The position numbers were made by a program, and so were the translations under genes. From Roseibium sp. MMSF_3544 (GTDB taxonomy: Bacteria; Pseudomonadota; Alphaproteobacteria; Rhizobiales; Stappiaceae): a stretch of DNA of 64,000 nt. Numbering within the stretch: the first letter of the stretch is position 1; each line of letters opens with the position of its first letter. This document shows positions 1 to 8,586 of the stretch, piece by piece. Under the pieces are notes generated by a model. It ran no database searches and was not told where the DNA came from. It saw nothing but the letters and a program-made list of their open reading frames with translations. The stretch spans positions 1-64,000 of the forward strand of contig NZ_JASHKA010000011.1 of NCBI RefSeq assembly GCF_030732845.1, in the 5' to 3' direction.

Positions 1-264
1 TTGGATCGTTTTGACCAGATGAAAGGAGGGAAAGCGCAGGAAATGTGGTTCATTTTCAAGCCTTTCCCGACGCAGCAGATGGCCAAAACGGCCAAATCCG
101 AAGGACGGCAAAATGGCTTCACCTCGCAGCGTCACCGTGCTCGACCGGGCAACAAGCCCGCTCTTCACACGCTTCCTCGCGAGATTTCGCCATTTCTGCC
201 GCCAAATCGGCTTCATTTATGAGTCCGCACCCTAGACCCAGCAATCTCGTCGAATGGACGCTTC
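1..264. other. Gene-free left edge upstream of molybdopterin oxidoreductase
   Basis: No convincing gene is seen here. An open frame over the first 222 bases translates to a composition with no recognisable fold and is judged spurious. The stretch probably holds the promoter and leader of the oxidoreductase that starts at 265, and perhaps the end of a transcript from outside the window. No hairpin terminator or clear promoter hexamers were identified. Confidence 0.4.
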
Positions 265-2364
265 ATGAACCAGCAACCGCCGAAAAGTACGTTTTCAACC
301 TGTCCGCACGATTGTCCGTCCTCGTGTTCGGTTGAAGTTCACTTTTATCCTGATGGCGACGTGCGGCGTTTGAATGGCGCGCGCGACAACGACTATACGG
401 CGGGAGTGGTCTGCGCGAAGGTTGCGCGCTATCCCGAGCGCCTCTATCACCCGGACCGGCTGATGCAGCCGCTGCGGCGGGTCGGCAAGAAGGGGGAAGC
501 GCGGTTTGAGGAAATCTCCTGGGATGCAGCGCTGGATCTGATTGCCGAGAAATTCCTGGCTGCAGAAGCGGAATATGGTGCCGAAAGCGTTTGGCCGTAT
601 CATTATGCCGGCACAATGGGTCTGATCCAGCGGGACAGCATTCACCGGCTGCGCCACGCCAAGGGCTATTCACGCCAGTTCGACAGTTTCTGCACCAACA
701 TGGCCTGGACAGGCTATGTCGCAGCCACTGGACGGCTGACTGGTCCTGATCCGCGGGAAATGGCCCGCTCCGACCAGATCGTCATCTGGGGAACAAACCC
801 GGTCGCGACCCAGGTTAACGTCATGACCCACGTGATTGCGGCACGCAAGCAACGCGGTGCGCGTATCATCGTGGTTGACGTCTACGAAACTGAAACGATG
901 AAACAGGCAGATATCGGCCTCGTTCTGAAGCCGGGCACGGACGCAGCGCTTGCTTGCGCAATCATGCACGTGCTCTTCCGGGACGGTCATGCCGATTGGG
1001 ACTATCTCAACGCCTACACGGACTGCCCGAAAGAGCTGGAAGAGCACCTTTGTTCCAGAACACCTGAGTGGGCGGCGCAAATTACCGGTCTCGACGCGGA
1101 CCAGATTGAAGATGTTGCGCGTCTGATCGGTGAAACAAAAAAGACGTTCTTCCGTCTTGGATATGGCTTCACCCGTTCGCGCAATGGCGCGGTCGGGATG
1201 CATGCCGCCGCCTCAATCGCCAGCGTCGCCGGAAACTGGCAATACGAGGGTGGCGGTGCGTTCCACAACAACGGCGGACTGTTTCAGTTCAACAAGGAGA
1301 TGATTGAGGCAACGTCTTTGAAGGACGTCTCCGTCCGCGCACTGGACCAAAGCCTTATCGGCCGAATTCTGACTGGAGACGCGGAAGCGCTTCAGGGCGG
1401 GCCGCCCGTCAAAGCCCTGCTGACGCAGAACACCAATCCGATGTCGGTCGCTCCCGAACAGGAACTGGTCAGGAAAGGTTTTGAGCGCGAAGATCTCTTC
1501 ACCGTTGTCCACGAACATTTCCTGACCGAAACGGCCCAAATGGCCGATATCGTGCTGCCCGCGACGCAGTTCCTGGAGCATGACGACATCTATAAGGGCG
1601 GTGGCCACCAGTATCTGTCGCTCGGTCCGAAGGCCGTCGAGCCGCCGGATGGACCCAAAGAAAATATCTTTGTGATCAACGAGATCGCCAAGCGCGTTGA
1701 TTCAAAACCTCATCCCGGTTTCGATATGAGCGCGCGCGATCAAATCGACTGGATGCTGCAGAATTCCGGTCATGGAACACTGGCGCAGCTGGAAGCGGAA
1801 AAGTGGCGCGACCTGCAGCCTGATTTCGAAACCTCACACTACCTGAACGGGTTCGGCCACGCCGACGGCAAGTTTCATTTCCGGCCCGACTGGGGCCGCT
1901 CTGCCGCCCCGAACAAACCCGACGGTGACACGGTCTTCGGTCCATGCGCCGAGATGCCGAACCTTCCCGACCAGTGGGACATTATCGAGCTTGCGGACGA
2001 TGAGCATCCGCTCCGGTTGGCAACGTCACCGGCACGGTCCTTCCTGAACTCTTCGTTCAACGAGACAGAGACCTCCAGGAAGAAAGAAGGCAGGCCGGAA
2101 GTCTGGATCACACCGGCAGATGCCGCCCGTTTCGGGATTGAAGATAGCGCCAAGGTAAAAATGGGAAACCGGCGGGGCGCAGTGACGCTGCACGCACGCC
2201 TAGTAATGGGCATTGCACCCGGCACGGTCATTTCAGAAGGCATCTGGCCGAATTCCGCGTTTGAAGACGGAAAAGGCATCAACACGCTGACCGGTGCCGA
2301 TCCCGTCGCGCCCTATGGCGGCGCAGCGTTTCACGATACGGCGGTTTGGATAAAGCCGGACTGA
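265..2364 (+). CDS. Molybdopterin-dependent oxidoreductase, DMSO reductase superfamily
   Basis: 699 aa. Residues C13, C17, C21 and C50 form the N-terminal [4Fe-4S] motif (CX3CX3CX28C) of the Molybdop_Fe4S4 domain. The large bis-MGD-binding domain follows (for example IWGTNP and the GARIIVVDV stretch), and a C-terminal molydop-binding domain covers about residues 575-699 with the usual TSPAR, NRRG and PGTV elements. There is no Tat signal, so a cytoplasmic location is likely. The substrate cannot be read from sequence: members of this BisC/YoaE-like group are often annotated only as molybdopterin oxidoreductase. No partner Fe-S or membrane subunit lies beside it, so it may act as a single subunit. 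The ATG at 265 was chosen because it immediately precedes the cluster motif. Family assignment is firm, function open. Confidence 0.9.
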   Translation: MNQQPPKSTFSTCPHDCPSSCSVEVHFYPDGDVRRLNGARDNDYTAGVVCAKVARYPERLYHPDRLMQPLRRVGKKGEARFEEISWDAALDLIAEKFLAAEAEYGAESVWPYHYAGTMGLIQRDSIHRLRHAKGYSRQFDSFCTNMAWTGYVAATGRLTGPDPREMARSDQIVIWGTNPVATQVNVMTHVIAARKQRGARIIVVDVYETETMKQADIGLVLKPGTDAALACAIMHVLFRDGHADWDYLNAYTDCPKELEEHLCSRTPEWAAQITGLDADQIEDVARLIGETKKTFFRLGYGFTRSRNGAVGMHAAASIASVAGNWQYEGGGAFHNNGGLFQFNKEMIEATSLKDVSVRALDQSLIGRILTGDAEALQGGPPVKALLTQNTNPMSVAPEQELVRKGFEREDLFTVVHEHFLTETAQMADIVLPATQFLEHDDIYKGGGHQYLSLGPKAVEPPDGPKENIFVINEIAKRVDSKPHPGFDMSARDQIDWMLQNSGHGTLAQLEAEKWRDLQPDFETSHYLNGFGHADGKFHFRPDWGRSAAPNKPDGDTVFGPCAEMPNLPDQWDIIELADDEHPLRLATSPARSFLNSSFNETETSRKKEGRPEVWITPADAARFGIEDSAKVKMGNRRGAVTLHARLVMGIAPGTVISEGIWPNSAFEDGKGINTLTGADPVAPYGGAAFHDTAVWIKPD

Positions 2365-2395
2365 GTGTTTGAAACTGAGTACCGCCACTGCAGAG

Positions 2396-2435
2396 AAAAC
2401 AAAAATGGCAGCGCATCCCGCGAGGGCGCGCTGCC
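2396..2435 (-). terminator. Rho-independent terminator of the leftward DUF983 gene
   Basis: A perfect 8-bp inverted repeat (GGCAGCGC at 2407-2414, GCGCTGCC at 2428-2435) is followed, reading leftward, by a T-rich run (ATTTTTGTTTT). It lies about 50 bases after the stop of the leftward DUF983 gene. The plus strand lacks a T run, so it serves the minus strand. Confidence 0.7.
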
Positions 2436-2482
2436 TGGCCTCATAGAGCCTTGCCTGAATTCAGGTTTGGGGCTCCCGGTCG

Positions 2483-2890
2483 TCAGGTCGGGCTTTCTGA
2501 GGAGTTCGTGTCCGGATTGGCCAGCCGGCCTTCTTCGGCCTTGTAGAAATACTGGCTCGCCACCAGCCATCCTTTCAGCGGACGCAGCATGGGAATGCAG
2601 GTCAAAAGGATCAGCGGTAGGGTGGTGACCAGGTGCACCCAGTAGGGCGCGGTGTAGGCGATTTCCAGCCAGATGGCGAACGCAACCGCCGGCACGCAGC
2701 CGAAGCAGATCACGAAAAAGGCCGGACCGTCAGCCGGGTCGGCGAAGCTGTAATCGAGGCCGCAGTGATTGCAATTGGGCCTGAGTTTCAAAAAACCATC
2801 GAAGATCTTGCCTTCGCCACAGCGCGGGCAACGGCCCTTGATACCGGTCCGTATCGGCGGGAGTTCGGGCCAGCTTTGTTGAGTCTGCAT
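2483..2890 (-). CDS. DUF983 family zinc-ribbon membrane protein (copy 1)
   Basis: About 135 aa. An N-terminal zinc ribbon with the family signature CPRCGEGKIFDGFL and a second Cys pair (CNHCG) precedes two hydrophobic segments, as expected for DUF983. The function is unknown; members are small inner-membrane proteins of alphaproteobacteria. The ATG at 2890 was chosen, but an in-frame GTG at 2902 is also possible because neither has a strong ribosome-binding site. It appears monocistronic, with its own terminator. A second DUF983 gene sits in the rnr cluster at 44068-44538; the two share the zinc ribbon and the RPxKG motif but are otherwise quite divergent. Confidence 0.85.
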   Translation of the reverse strand: MQTQQSWPELPPIRTGIKGRCPRCGEGKIFDGFLKLRPNCNHCGLDYSFADPADGPAFFVICFGCVPAVAFAIWLEIAYTAPYWVHLVTTLPLILLTCIPMLRPLKGWLVASQYFYKAEEGRLANPDTNSSESPT

Positions 2891-3062
2891 GGACTGTCCC
2901 ACTTCTGACTGTCAGGAGTGACCTGAACTGCTCAACAGTTTCCGGTCACTCATTTAATGATAGGAATATGTATGCATTCAATTTATGGAAATGAACCACC
3001 AAGTCAAGAGCTCTCGCTGCGGCAAAATGGCCGCCTTCAGATGTGCCTGACTTGGTGTGCGA

Positions 3063-4457
3063 TCAAAAATAGACCGACGCTCGTGCGGGGGAGGCTGCCA
3101 GTGTCTGGGCGACAATTTCGAGCGCGTTTGCTAGTTGAGCGCGGCTCAGTGGACCACCAAGCCCAAGGCGCACGGCGTCTGCGGGTGTTCCTGAAACCGT
3201 AAATGCATCGGCCTCGACAATGCCGATCTGCAAGTTACGCAGCTGACTGACAAAGGCGGATCGGCCCCAGCCATTGGACAAGCAAAGCCATAGATGGAAG
3301 CCGTCCGGGTCTGACAGTATCGCGTCATTTTTCAGGTGTTTGGCAGCAAGTATCTGCCGTGCAGCGCTTTCAGATCGGATCGCTTCCAAAAGTGCTGTCG
3401 CGGTCCCATCTTCGATCCATCGGGTCGCCAGCGCCACGGTCAGCGGTGAGGGCATGACCTGGCTTGTCCGGATGGCGCGGGAAAATTGCCACGCTGCGCC
3501 CTGGTTCGGCGCGACCACATAGGCAAGCCGCAGGCCCGCGCCAAGACATTTGGATAGAGAACAGATGTACCAGGTGATGTCCGGAGCAATGGCGGCGAAG
3601 GGCAGGGGGGCTTTGGGGCTGATCAGGCCGTAGGCGTCATCTTCAAGGATCGGAATTCCGAAGGATTGTGCAATCGCGGCCAATTCCTTCCGGCGTTTGA
3701 AGGGTACCGTCCGGGTCGTTGGATTGTGCAGCGTCGGATTGAGGTAAAGGGCCTTCAACCCACCGGAAATGCAGGCTGCCTTGAACGCATCAGGGACAAT
3801 GCCGTCCGCATCGGTTTCAAGGCCGGTTAGCTCCAGATGAAGCTGCGCGCAGATTGAGCGTATGCCGGGATAGGTCACCGCTTCGCAAGCGATCCTGTCG
3901 CCAGGCTCTGTGAGCGTTGTCAGAATGTTCGCAAGTGCAGCCTGCGCTCCGGGAGAAAACAGCACTTGCTCCGGTTTTGCGGTAAGTCCAGCACCTTCCA
4001 GCCAGCGCGCAGCAGCGGCCTGATCCGGTTCCGATGCCTCGAAGCTCTGGTAGCGCAAGAGCGGGATCAGATCCTGAGAAACTGCCGCAAAACCGATCCG
4101 CATTTTGTCGGAAAGCGCCGGGCTGTCAGGCTCCGGCGGGAGGTTCATGGAAAAGTCCGGAAGACTGGAGCGTCTTGGGCCAAGATCTTCGGTGCTGCGT
4201 GCGAACGGGTTTTCCGGGTCGGCAACATAGGTCCCGCTGCCGACTTGCGACGACAACAGGCCACGCCGGCGTGCTTCGGTATAGCCCCTGGCAACCGTCG
4301 TGAAATCAAGGCCAAGGGTTTTTGCCAAATGCCGCTGCGCCGGAAGCCGGTCTCCCGGCGTAAGTCGGCCGGTTGAGAGATCAGCTTCGATGCTGTCGGC
4401 AATCGCGATATAGCGTGGGGCGTTGCTGCTTGTCAGGTCAGGGCACCAGTCGGTCAT
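3063..4457 (-). CDS. MocR-type transcriptional regulator (GntR HTH plus aminotransferase domain)
   Basis: 464 aa. A GntR winged helix-turn-helix spans about residues 12-78 (PGDRLPAQRHLA, GSGTYV). It is joined to a fold-type I aminotransferase domain in which D273/Y276 (EDDAYG) and K303 (SLSK) are the expected PLP ligands. This is the MocR/PdxR/GabR/YdcR architecture: a PLP-sensing regulator rather than an enzyme. No obvious target operon lies next to it, since the flanking genes point the same way and look unrelated. A tandem 11-bp direct repeat 23 bases upstream of the start is a good candidate for its own operator, as MocR regulators typically bind direct repeats. Its effector and targets are unknown. 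Confidence 0.9.
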   Translation of the reverse strand: MTDWCPDLTSSNAPRYIAIADSIEADLSTGRLTPGDRLPAQRHLAKTLGLDFTTVARGYTEARRRGLLSSQVGSGTYVADPENPFARSTEDLGPRRSSLPDFSMNLPPEPDSPALSDKMRIGFAAVSQDLIPLLRYQSFEASEPDQAAAARWLEGAGLTAKPEQVLFSPGAQAALANILTTLTEPGDRIACEAVTYPGIRSICAQLHLELTGLETDADGIVPDAFKAACISGGLKALYLNPTLHNPTTRTVPFKRRKELAAIAQSFGIPILEDDAYGLISPKAPLPFAAIAPDITWYICSLSKCLGAGLRLAYVVAPNQGAAWQFSRAIRTSQVMPSPLTVALATRWIEDGTATALLEAIRSESAARQILAAKHLKNDAILSDPDGFHLWLCLSNGWGRSAFVSQLRNLQIGIVEADAFTVSGTPADAVRLGLGGPLSRAQLANALEIVAQTLAASPARASVYF

Positions 4458-4479
4458 ATTGAGCGTGAACTTTCGAAAA

Positions 4480-4501
4480 TTGACTGCATATTGACTGTAT
4501 A
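4480..4501. promoter_or_regulatory. Tandem 11-bp direct repeat, candidate MocR operator
   Basis: TTGACTGCATA at 4480-4490 is followed directly by TTGACTGTATA at 4491-4501, differing at one base. The 11-bp period puts both copies on the same face of the helix. It lies 23 bases upstream of the leftward MocR start codon. Direct-repeat operators at their own promoters are typical of MocR proteins, which suggests autoregulation. No binding data are available. Confidence 0.55.
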
Positions 4502-4581
4502 TCTGATGAAAATTGATTTGTCACTAACATCGACTGTGTGGAAACAGGAACCTGTGTGGCGATCCGGAATCCTGGATTTGT

Positions 4582-4612
4582 CATCCCGCTTGCGCTGTGC
4601 TTGGCCGGGATG
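4582..4612. repeat. REP-like inverted repeat
   Basis: CATCCCG (4582-4588) and CGGGATG (4606-4612) form a 7-bp stem around a loop containing CTTGCGC. It resembles the common alphaproteobacterial intergenic palindrome with a CATCCCGG...CCGGGATG core. It lies downstream of the leftward BNR gene, where it could also protect or end the transcript. Confidence 0.4.
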
Positions 4613-4674
4613 GCGACAGGGGCGCCGGCTAGCGGTCGAGTGCCGATGGTCGGTTACCGCAGCAAAAACGGCGA

Positions 4675-5835
4675 TTAATGCCGGTCCATCACCTCAACCG
4701 ACAGAACAGTCGGCAGGTGCCGCGCGATTTCCTGCCAGTTTTCGCCTTCGTCGAAACTTGCGAAGATTGAGCCGGAGTTGGTGCCGAAATAGAGCCCGGC
4801 GGGTTCTCTGGCGTCGCCGGCCATGGCCTGGCGCAAGACTGTGAAGAAACAGGTGTCCTGCGGCAGACCTTCCCGCTTTGCCTGCCAGTTCTGCCCGCCA
4901 TCCGACGATTTCCAGACGGCGGCTGATGCGTCCGGTGGAAAACGGCCGGTGCTGTCGCCATTCAAGGGAAAAGTCCAGATCGTGTGGGGGTCGCGTGGAT
5001 GAACGCGGATCGGAAATCCGAAGGTGGAGGGGAGGCCTTCGTTGATGTCATCCCAGCTCCGTCCACCGTCTGGCGATTTCCAGACGCCGTGGTGGTTCTG
5101 CTGGTAAAGCAGGTCACCGTCGCCGGGTGCGCGCATCATGTTGTGGACACAGTGCCCGGTCTCGCCGTCGCTTGGCGCTGCTGGATGTGTGTGACCTTCG
5201 CAGGCTGCCGCATTCGACAATCTGTTGCGCCGTTCCCACGTGGCGCCGCCGTCCTCGGTCGCAAAGACGCCTGCCGCCGATATTCCGATCCAGAGTTTTT
5301 TCGCGTCCTGAGGATCAGAAACAATTGTGTGAAGCACCAGTCCGGCTGCACCCGGATTCCAGCTTCCCGCGGAAGGGTGATTGGCTAGGCCCTCAAGATG
5401 CTCAAAGCTTTCGCCCCGGTCCCGGCTTGCCAGCAGTTTTGCAGGCTTGGTGCCCGCATAAAGCGTTCCATGGGCGTAGCCGAGCGACCAGATTTGCGAA
5501 AAACTGTCGCCATAGGGCAGGGGCTGATCGATCCAGCCGATCATTTCGGCGAAACCGGGATCTCCGGCCGCCCAGTCGTCCATTGTACCTTTGGTGAGCT
5601 TGGTCAACTCCCAGCTTTCACCGCCGTCTTCGGAACGCCAGACCCCGGCGCCGTGCCAGTCGCCGCCGCCGCCAGCCCAGATCGTACCGCTTTCAGCGTC
5701 TCCGATAACGTGGTTGACCGGCCAACCGTCGCAAAGCGGGCCTTTGACTGTCCATCCGGACCGGTCGCGGCCTCCGGATATCAGAAAGGCGCCCTTGGTG
5801 GTGCCGGCCAGAACTGTGAGGCCTGCAGCAATCAT
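4675..5835 (-). CDS. BNR/Asp-box repeat protein (sialidase-like propeller)
   Basis: About 386 aa from the ATG at 5835; the open frame extends to 5913, but the extra residues are unlike the family and overlap the SIR2-like gene's 3' end. At least five Asp-box motifs (S/T-x-D-x-G-x-x-W) recur: SEDGGESW, TEDGGATW, SPDGGRSW, SSDGGQNW and SFDEGENW. This indicates a beta-propeller of the exo-sialidase/YCF48-like superfamily. No catalytic sialidase set (Arg triad, Tyr) was identified, and there is no clear signal peptide from this start, so a glycosidase activity should not be assumed. Members are usually annotated only as exo-alpha-sialidase or glycosyl hydrolase. It lies downstream of, and reads with, the SIR2-like gene. 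Confidence 0.8.
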   Translation of the reverse strand: MIAAGLTVLAGTTKGAFLISGGRDRSGWTVKGPLCDGWPVNHVIGDAESGTIWAGGGGDWHGAGVWRSEDGGESWELTKLTKGTMDDWAAGDPGFAEMIGWIDQPLPYGDSFSQIWSLGYAHGTLYAGTKPAKLLASRDRGESFEHLEGLANHPSAGSWNPGAAGLVLHTIVSDPQDAKKLWIGISAAGVFATEDGGATWERRNRLSNAAACEGHTHPAAPSDGETGHCVHNMMRAPGDGDLLYQQNHHGVWKSPDGGRSWDDINEGLPSTFGFPIRVHPRDPHTIWTFPLNGDSTGRFPPDASAAVWKSSDGGQNWQAKREGLPQDTCFFTVLRQAMAGDAREPAGLYFGTNSGSIFASFDEGENWQEIARHLPTVLSVEVMDRH

Positions 5836-5900
5836 CCCGAAACCCTTCGCAATTTTCGCGAGTATAGCACGAAGCTGGAACCTCGCATAAGCACACGGTG

Positions 5901-6803
5901 TCAAAGATCCCACAGCGCGGCAGCGTATATGTCCTGATAGGTTTCGACGGTTACAAGGTCGACGCCCAAGCGTTCGAAAAATGGCTTCCGATGCTGGATC
6001 GCATCGGATTGGACCTCCACGAACCAGGTTTTCTGCTTCAGGTGAGGCGCAATCTTGTGCAATCGGGCCCGTTCCAGAAACAGCCAGCGAAAGAAGTTTT
6101 CATCCTTTCGAAAGCCGAAGCCGAAAATCATCAAGGGGCTGTGAAAAAGGATATCCAGCCAGGTATCTGCGCCGCGCCACTCACCTACACCAAGTCTGGT
6201 TGCCCGGTGCAGCCCGTCCTGCCTGGCGTATACCCAGCTCCTTGCCCGCTGCACGGCGCCCATATAATGGGTAAGGCCCAGGCGGATACTGCGCGAATAG
6301 CGCATCATGCCGTGTGCGTGCCAGATCGCGAAAGCTTCTCGTGGGCGGGAGACGTCTTGCGAGGAAAAATAGCATCCCCAGGGATAGAAGTCCGTGAACC
6401 GGTTTTTTGATCGGACAAAGTCGGCATCGACCGCCCTGGAAAGACTTTCGTCGAAGTTGACAGTAATGATCGGAGTGTTCTTGCGCTCGGCCCAGCGCAC
6501 GATCCTTTCATGGTGCGCTGCCGGCTCCCAGGTGGCCATAAGGCGGCAGAATTCCTTTTGTAGATTGAGCTTATCGTCCTGAGGTCTCGCCAGGTCGAGT
6601 ACGTCGAAGAATTCGGTATTCGACATTTCCGCCATCTCCGCAGGACTGAGGGAAAGGCCCTGGCCGGATGCGAGTTCGTCGAGAAGGTTCTCCCAGCTCG
6701 AACTGGTCTGTGCCGAAAAACGGTTGATACCGTTTCCAATGAGCAAAGCAGGTGGCGTCGCGTATGAGATAGCTTCGTGAAGGGGGCTCAAGGGACGCTC
6801 CAA
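5901..6803 (-). CDS. SIR2-like domain protein
   Basis: 300 aa. The NAD-binding SIR2-like signatures are LLIGNGINRF (residues 20-29), ITVNFDESL (about 113-121), WHAHG (161-165) and a late FGFGFRKDENFFRW (227-240). This matches the SIR2_2-like family, seen alone or fused to effector domains in defence proteins, more than protein deacetylases: the deacetylase zinc-binding Cys pairs are absent. Likely an NAD-binding or NAD-hydrolysing protein; substrate and role are unknown. No second defence gene is beside it. It is divergent from the amidohydrolase at 6995, with a short promoter region between them. Confidence 0.75.
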   Translation of the reverse strand: MERPLSPLHEAISYATPPALLIGNGINRFSAQTSSSWENLLDELASGQGLSLSPAEMAEMSNTEFFDVLDLARPQDDKLNLQKEFCRLMATWEPAAHHERIVRWAERKNTPIITVNFDESLSRAVDADFVRSKNRFTDFYPWGCYFSSQDVSRPREAFAIWHAHGMMRYSRSIRLGLTHYMGAVQRARSWVYARQDGLHRATRLGVGEWRGADTWLDILFHSPLMIFGFGFRKDENFFRWLFLERARLHKIAPHLKQKTWFVEVQSDAIQHRKPFFERLGVDLVTVETYQDIYAAALWDL

Positions 6804-6994
6804 TTGACCTGAAGTAGCGCGGGGTGGGACTGCGTTTCAGGAGTATCTGTTGCCCCGGTGGCGAGATCAAATTCATCCGCTTCTCCGGCGCAAATTGCAT
6901 TCCGCATCATCACTGGTTAGCAATCAATGTGTTCAAAGCGGATTTTTTCCAAAACCGCCGCGAGTGACGAGTGTGTCAGGGGAGAAGACAAAAG

Positions 6995-7909
6995 ATGGCC
7001 GATTGGTTCCTGGGACCGTACCCTAAGCCTTTTATAGTCGCCGCTGCCGCGGCTCTATTAGGTTTCCAGATGGTGAGCGCATACGCCGATCCCGGTCATG
7101 AACCGATCGGGGAGGGCGCCTGGGATCTTCCACTCTTTGACGCTCATGTTCACTACAAGGAACCCGCCTGGGATCGTTATCCGGTCAAGAGCGTGATTGA
7201 ACTGATGGACAAGAACGGTGTCGCCATGGCGCTGGTTTCCTCAACGCCCGACGAGGGCACGATCATGCTCTGGGAATACGCACCCAACCGGATCGTACCG
7301 GAACTCAGGCCCTATCACGGCTCGGCCGGGTCATCCAATTGGACCAAGATGGACGGCATGGACGCTTACCTTGAAGGGCGTCTGGAAAGCTATCCACACG
7401 AGGGTATCGGCGAGTTTCATATCCGTGTGCTGGACACATCCGATGAAGCCTTGTTCCGGAAAGTCATCGAAATGGCGAAAGAACGGGACATCTATTTGCA
7501 TGTCCACTCGGGAACCGAACCCGTCCGTTGGCTCTACAGTCTTGATCCGGACGTGAAGATCATCTGGGCCCATGCGGGGCTGGGAACACCAGCACCCGAC
7601 GTCTATGAGCTTATGGATGAGTTTCCGGATCTGCTCGCTGACACATCCTTGCGCGAATACAACATCCTGGGTCGTAGCGAAAACCTGGACCCTCAATGGC
7701 TGGAAATCTTCTTCGATTTTCAAGACCGGCTGATGATCGGCAGCGATACCTGGGTCAACAGCCAGTGGGACAGCTATTCTGAAATAATTGAATCGAACCG
7801 GCTCTGGTTGTCGAAGCTGCCACGCGAAGTTGCTGAAAAGATCGCTTACAAAAATGCTGAGCGGTATTTCGGGCGCGAGATCACGATGGATCAAATCGGT
7901 ACGAAATAG
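6995..7909 (+). CDS. Exported amidohydrolase family (amidohydrolase_2) protein
   Basis: 304 aa. An N-terminal hydrophobic segment (about residues 13-28) ending near SAYA-DP suggests a Sec signal peptide, so the protein is probably periplasmic. The mature part starts with a metal-binding HxH motif (FDAHVHY, 51-53) and continues with further TIM-barrel metal and active-site elements: HVHSG, WAHAGLG and IGSDTW. This is the amidohydrolase_2 (aminocarboxymuconate decarboxylase-like) group; the substrate is unknown. The ATG at 6995 is preferred to an upstream GTG at 6971 because AGGGGAGA sits about ten bases before it. Divergent from the SIR2-like gene; monocistronic. Confidence 0.85.
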   Translation: MADWFLGPYPKPFIVAAAAALLGFQMVSAYADPGHEPIGEGAWDLPLFDAHVHYKEPAWDRYPVKSVIELMDKNGVAMALVSSTPDEGTIMLWEYAPNRIVPELRPYHGSAGSSNWTKMDGMDAYLEGRLESYPHEGIGEFHIRVLDTSDEALFRKVIEMAKERDIYLHVHSGTEPVRWLYSLDPDVKIIWAHAGLGTPAPDVYELMDEFPDLLADTSLREYNILGRSENLDPQWLEIFFDFQDRLMIGSDTWVNSQWDSYSEIIESNRLWLSKLPREVAEKIAYKNAERYFGREITMDQIGTK

Positions 7910-7938
7910 GGTAGGAACGTCAGGCGAGGCTGCCGCTA

Positions 7939-8586
7939 TCAGGGCCAGATAAGACTAGAGCTTGTTTGGTCTTCGACGCCGGTGAGGACGCGCGCGCCGC
8001 TCACTTTCGCCTTGCCGGTGGCAACGAGTTCAAGCGCCCTTGGATAGAGCTTGTGTTCGACGTCGAGCACGCGCGCTGCGAGCGCGTCGGGCGTGTCTTG
8101 ATCGAGCACCGGAACGGCGCCCTGCATGATGATCGGGCCGTCGTCCATTTCAGCCGAGACGAAATGGACAGTCGCGCCGTGAAGTTTGACGCCTTCTTCA
8201 AGCGCCCGCTCGTGTGTCGCCAAGCCCTTGAAGGAGGGCAGCAGCGCCGGGTGGATATTGATCATACGGCCCGACCAGGCGTTGACGAGATAAGGGGTCA
8301 GAATGCGCATGAAACCGGCGAGTGCGACCAATTCGATCTTGTGTTCGCGCAAGACTTCGTCGATTGCCTTTTCAAAGGCTTCACGGTCGCCCTGGAAATC
8401 CTTGTGATCGACAACCTCGGTCGGAATGCTGAATTCTTGGGCTCGTTCAAGGCCCTTGGCGTCCGGCCGATTTGAAATGACGAGGGCGATTTCAGCCGGG
8501 TAGGACGGCACCAGGGCTGCGGAGATCAGCGCGCCCATGTTTGAGCCGCGCCCGGAAATCAGGACGGCTGTACGTTTACGGCTCAT
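7939..8586 (-). CDS. purN: Phosphoribosylglycinamide formyltransferase
   Basis: 215 aa, the normal length. PurN transfers a formyl group from 10-formyl-THF to GAR in the third step of purine synthesis. The phosphate loop SGRGSN (11-16) and the catalytic triad N110, H112 and D148 ([16 protein letters not shown]) are all present and match E. coli N106/H108/D144. Its start overlaps the purM stop by four bases (ATGA), so the two are translationally coupled in a purM-purN operon. Confidence 0.97.
   Translation of the reverse strand: MSRKRTAVLISGRGSNMGALISAALVPSYPAEIALVISNRPDAKGLERAQEFSIPTEVVDHKDFQGDREAFEKAIDEVLREHKIELVALAGFMRILTPYLVNAWSGRMINIHPALLPSFKGLATHERALEEGVKLHGATVHFVSAEMDDGPIIMQGAVPVLDQDTPDALAARVLDVEHKLYPRALELVATGKAKVSGARVLTGVEDQTSSSLIWP

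Noticed and set aside
1..222. 73-residue open frame at the left edge
   Set aside because: Starts from a TTG at the window edge, has no family sequence and overlaps a second frame; treated as chance.
5901..5913. Overlap of the BNR and SIR2-like genes
   Set aside because: Disappears when the BNR gene starts at the ATG at 5835.
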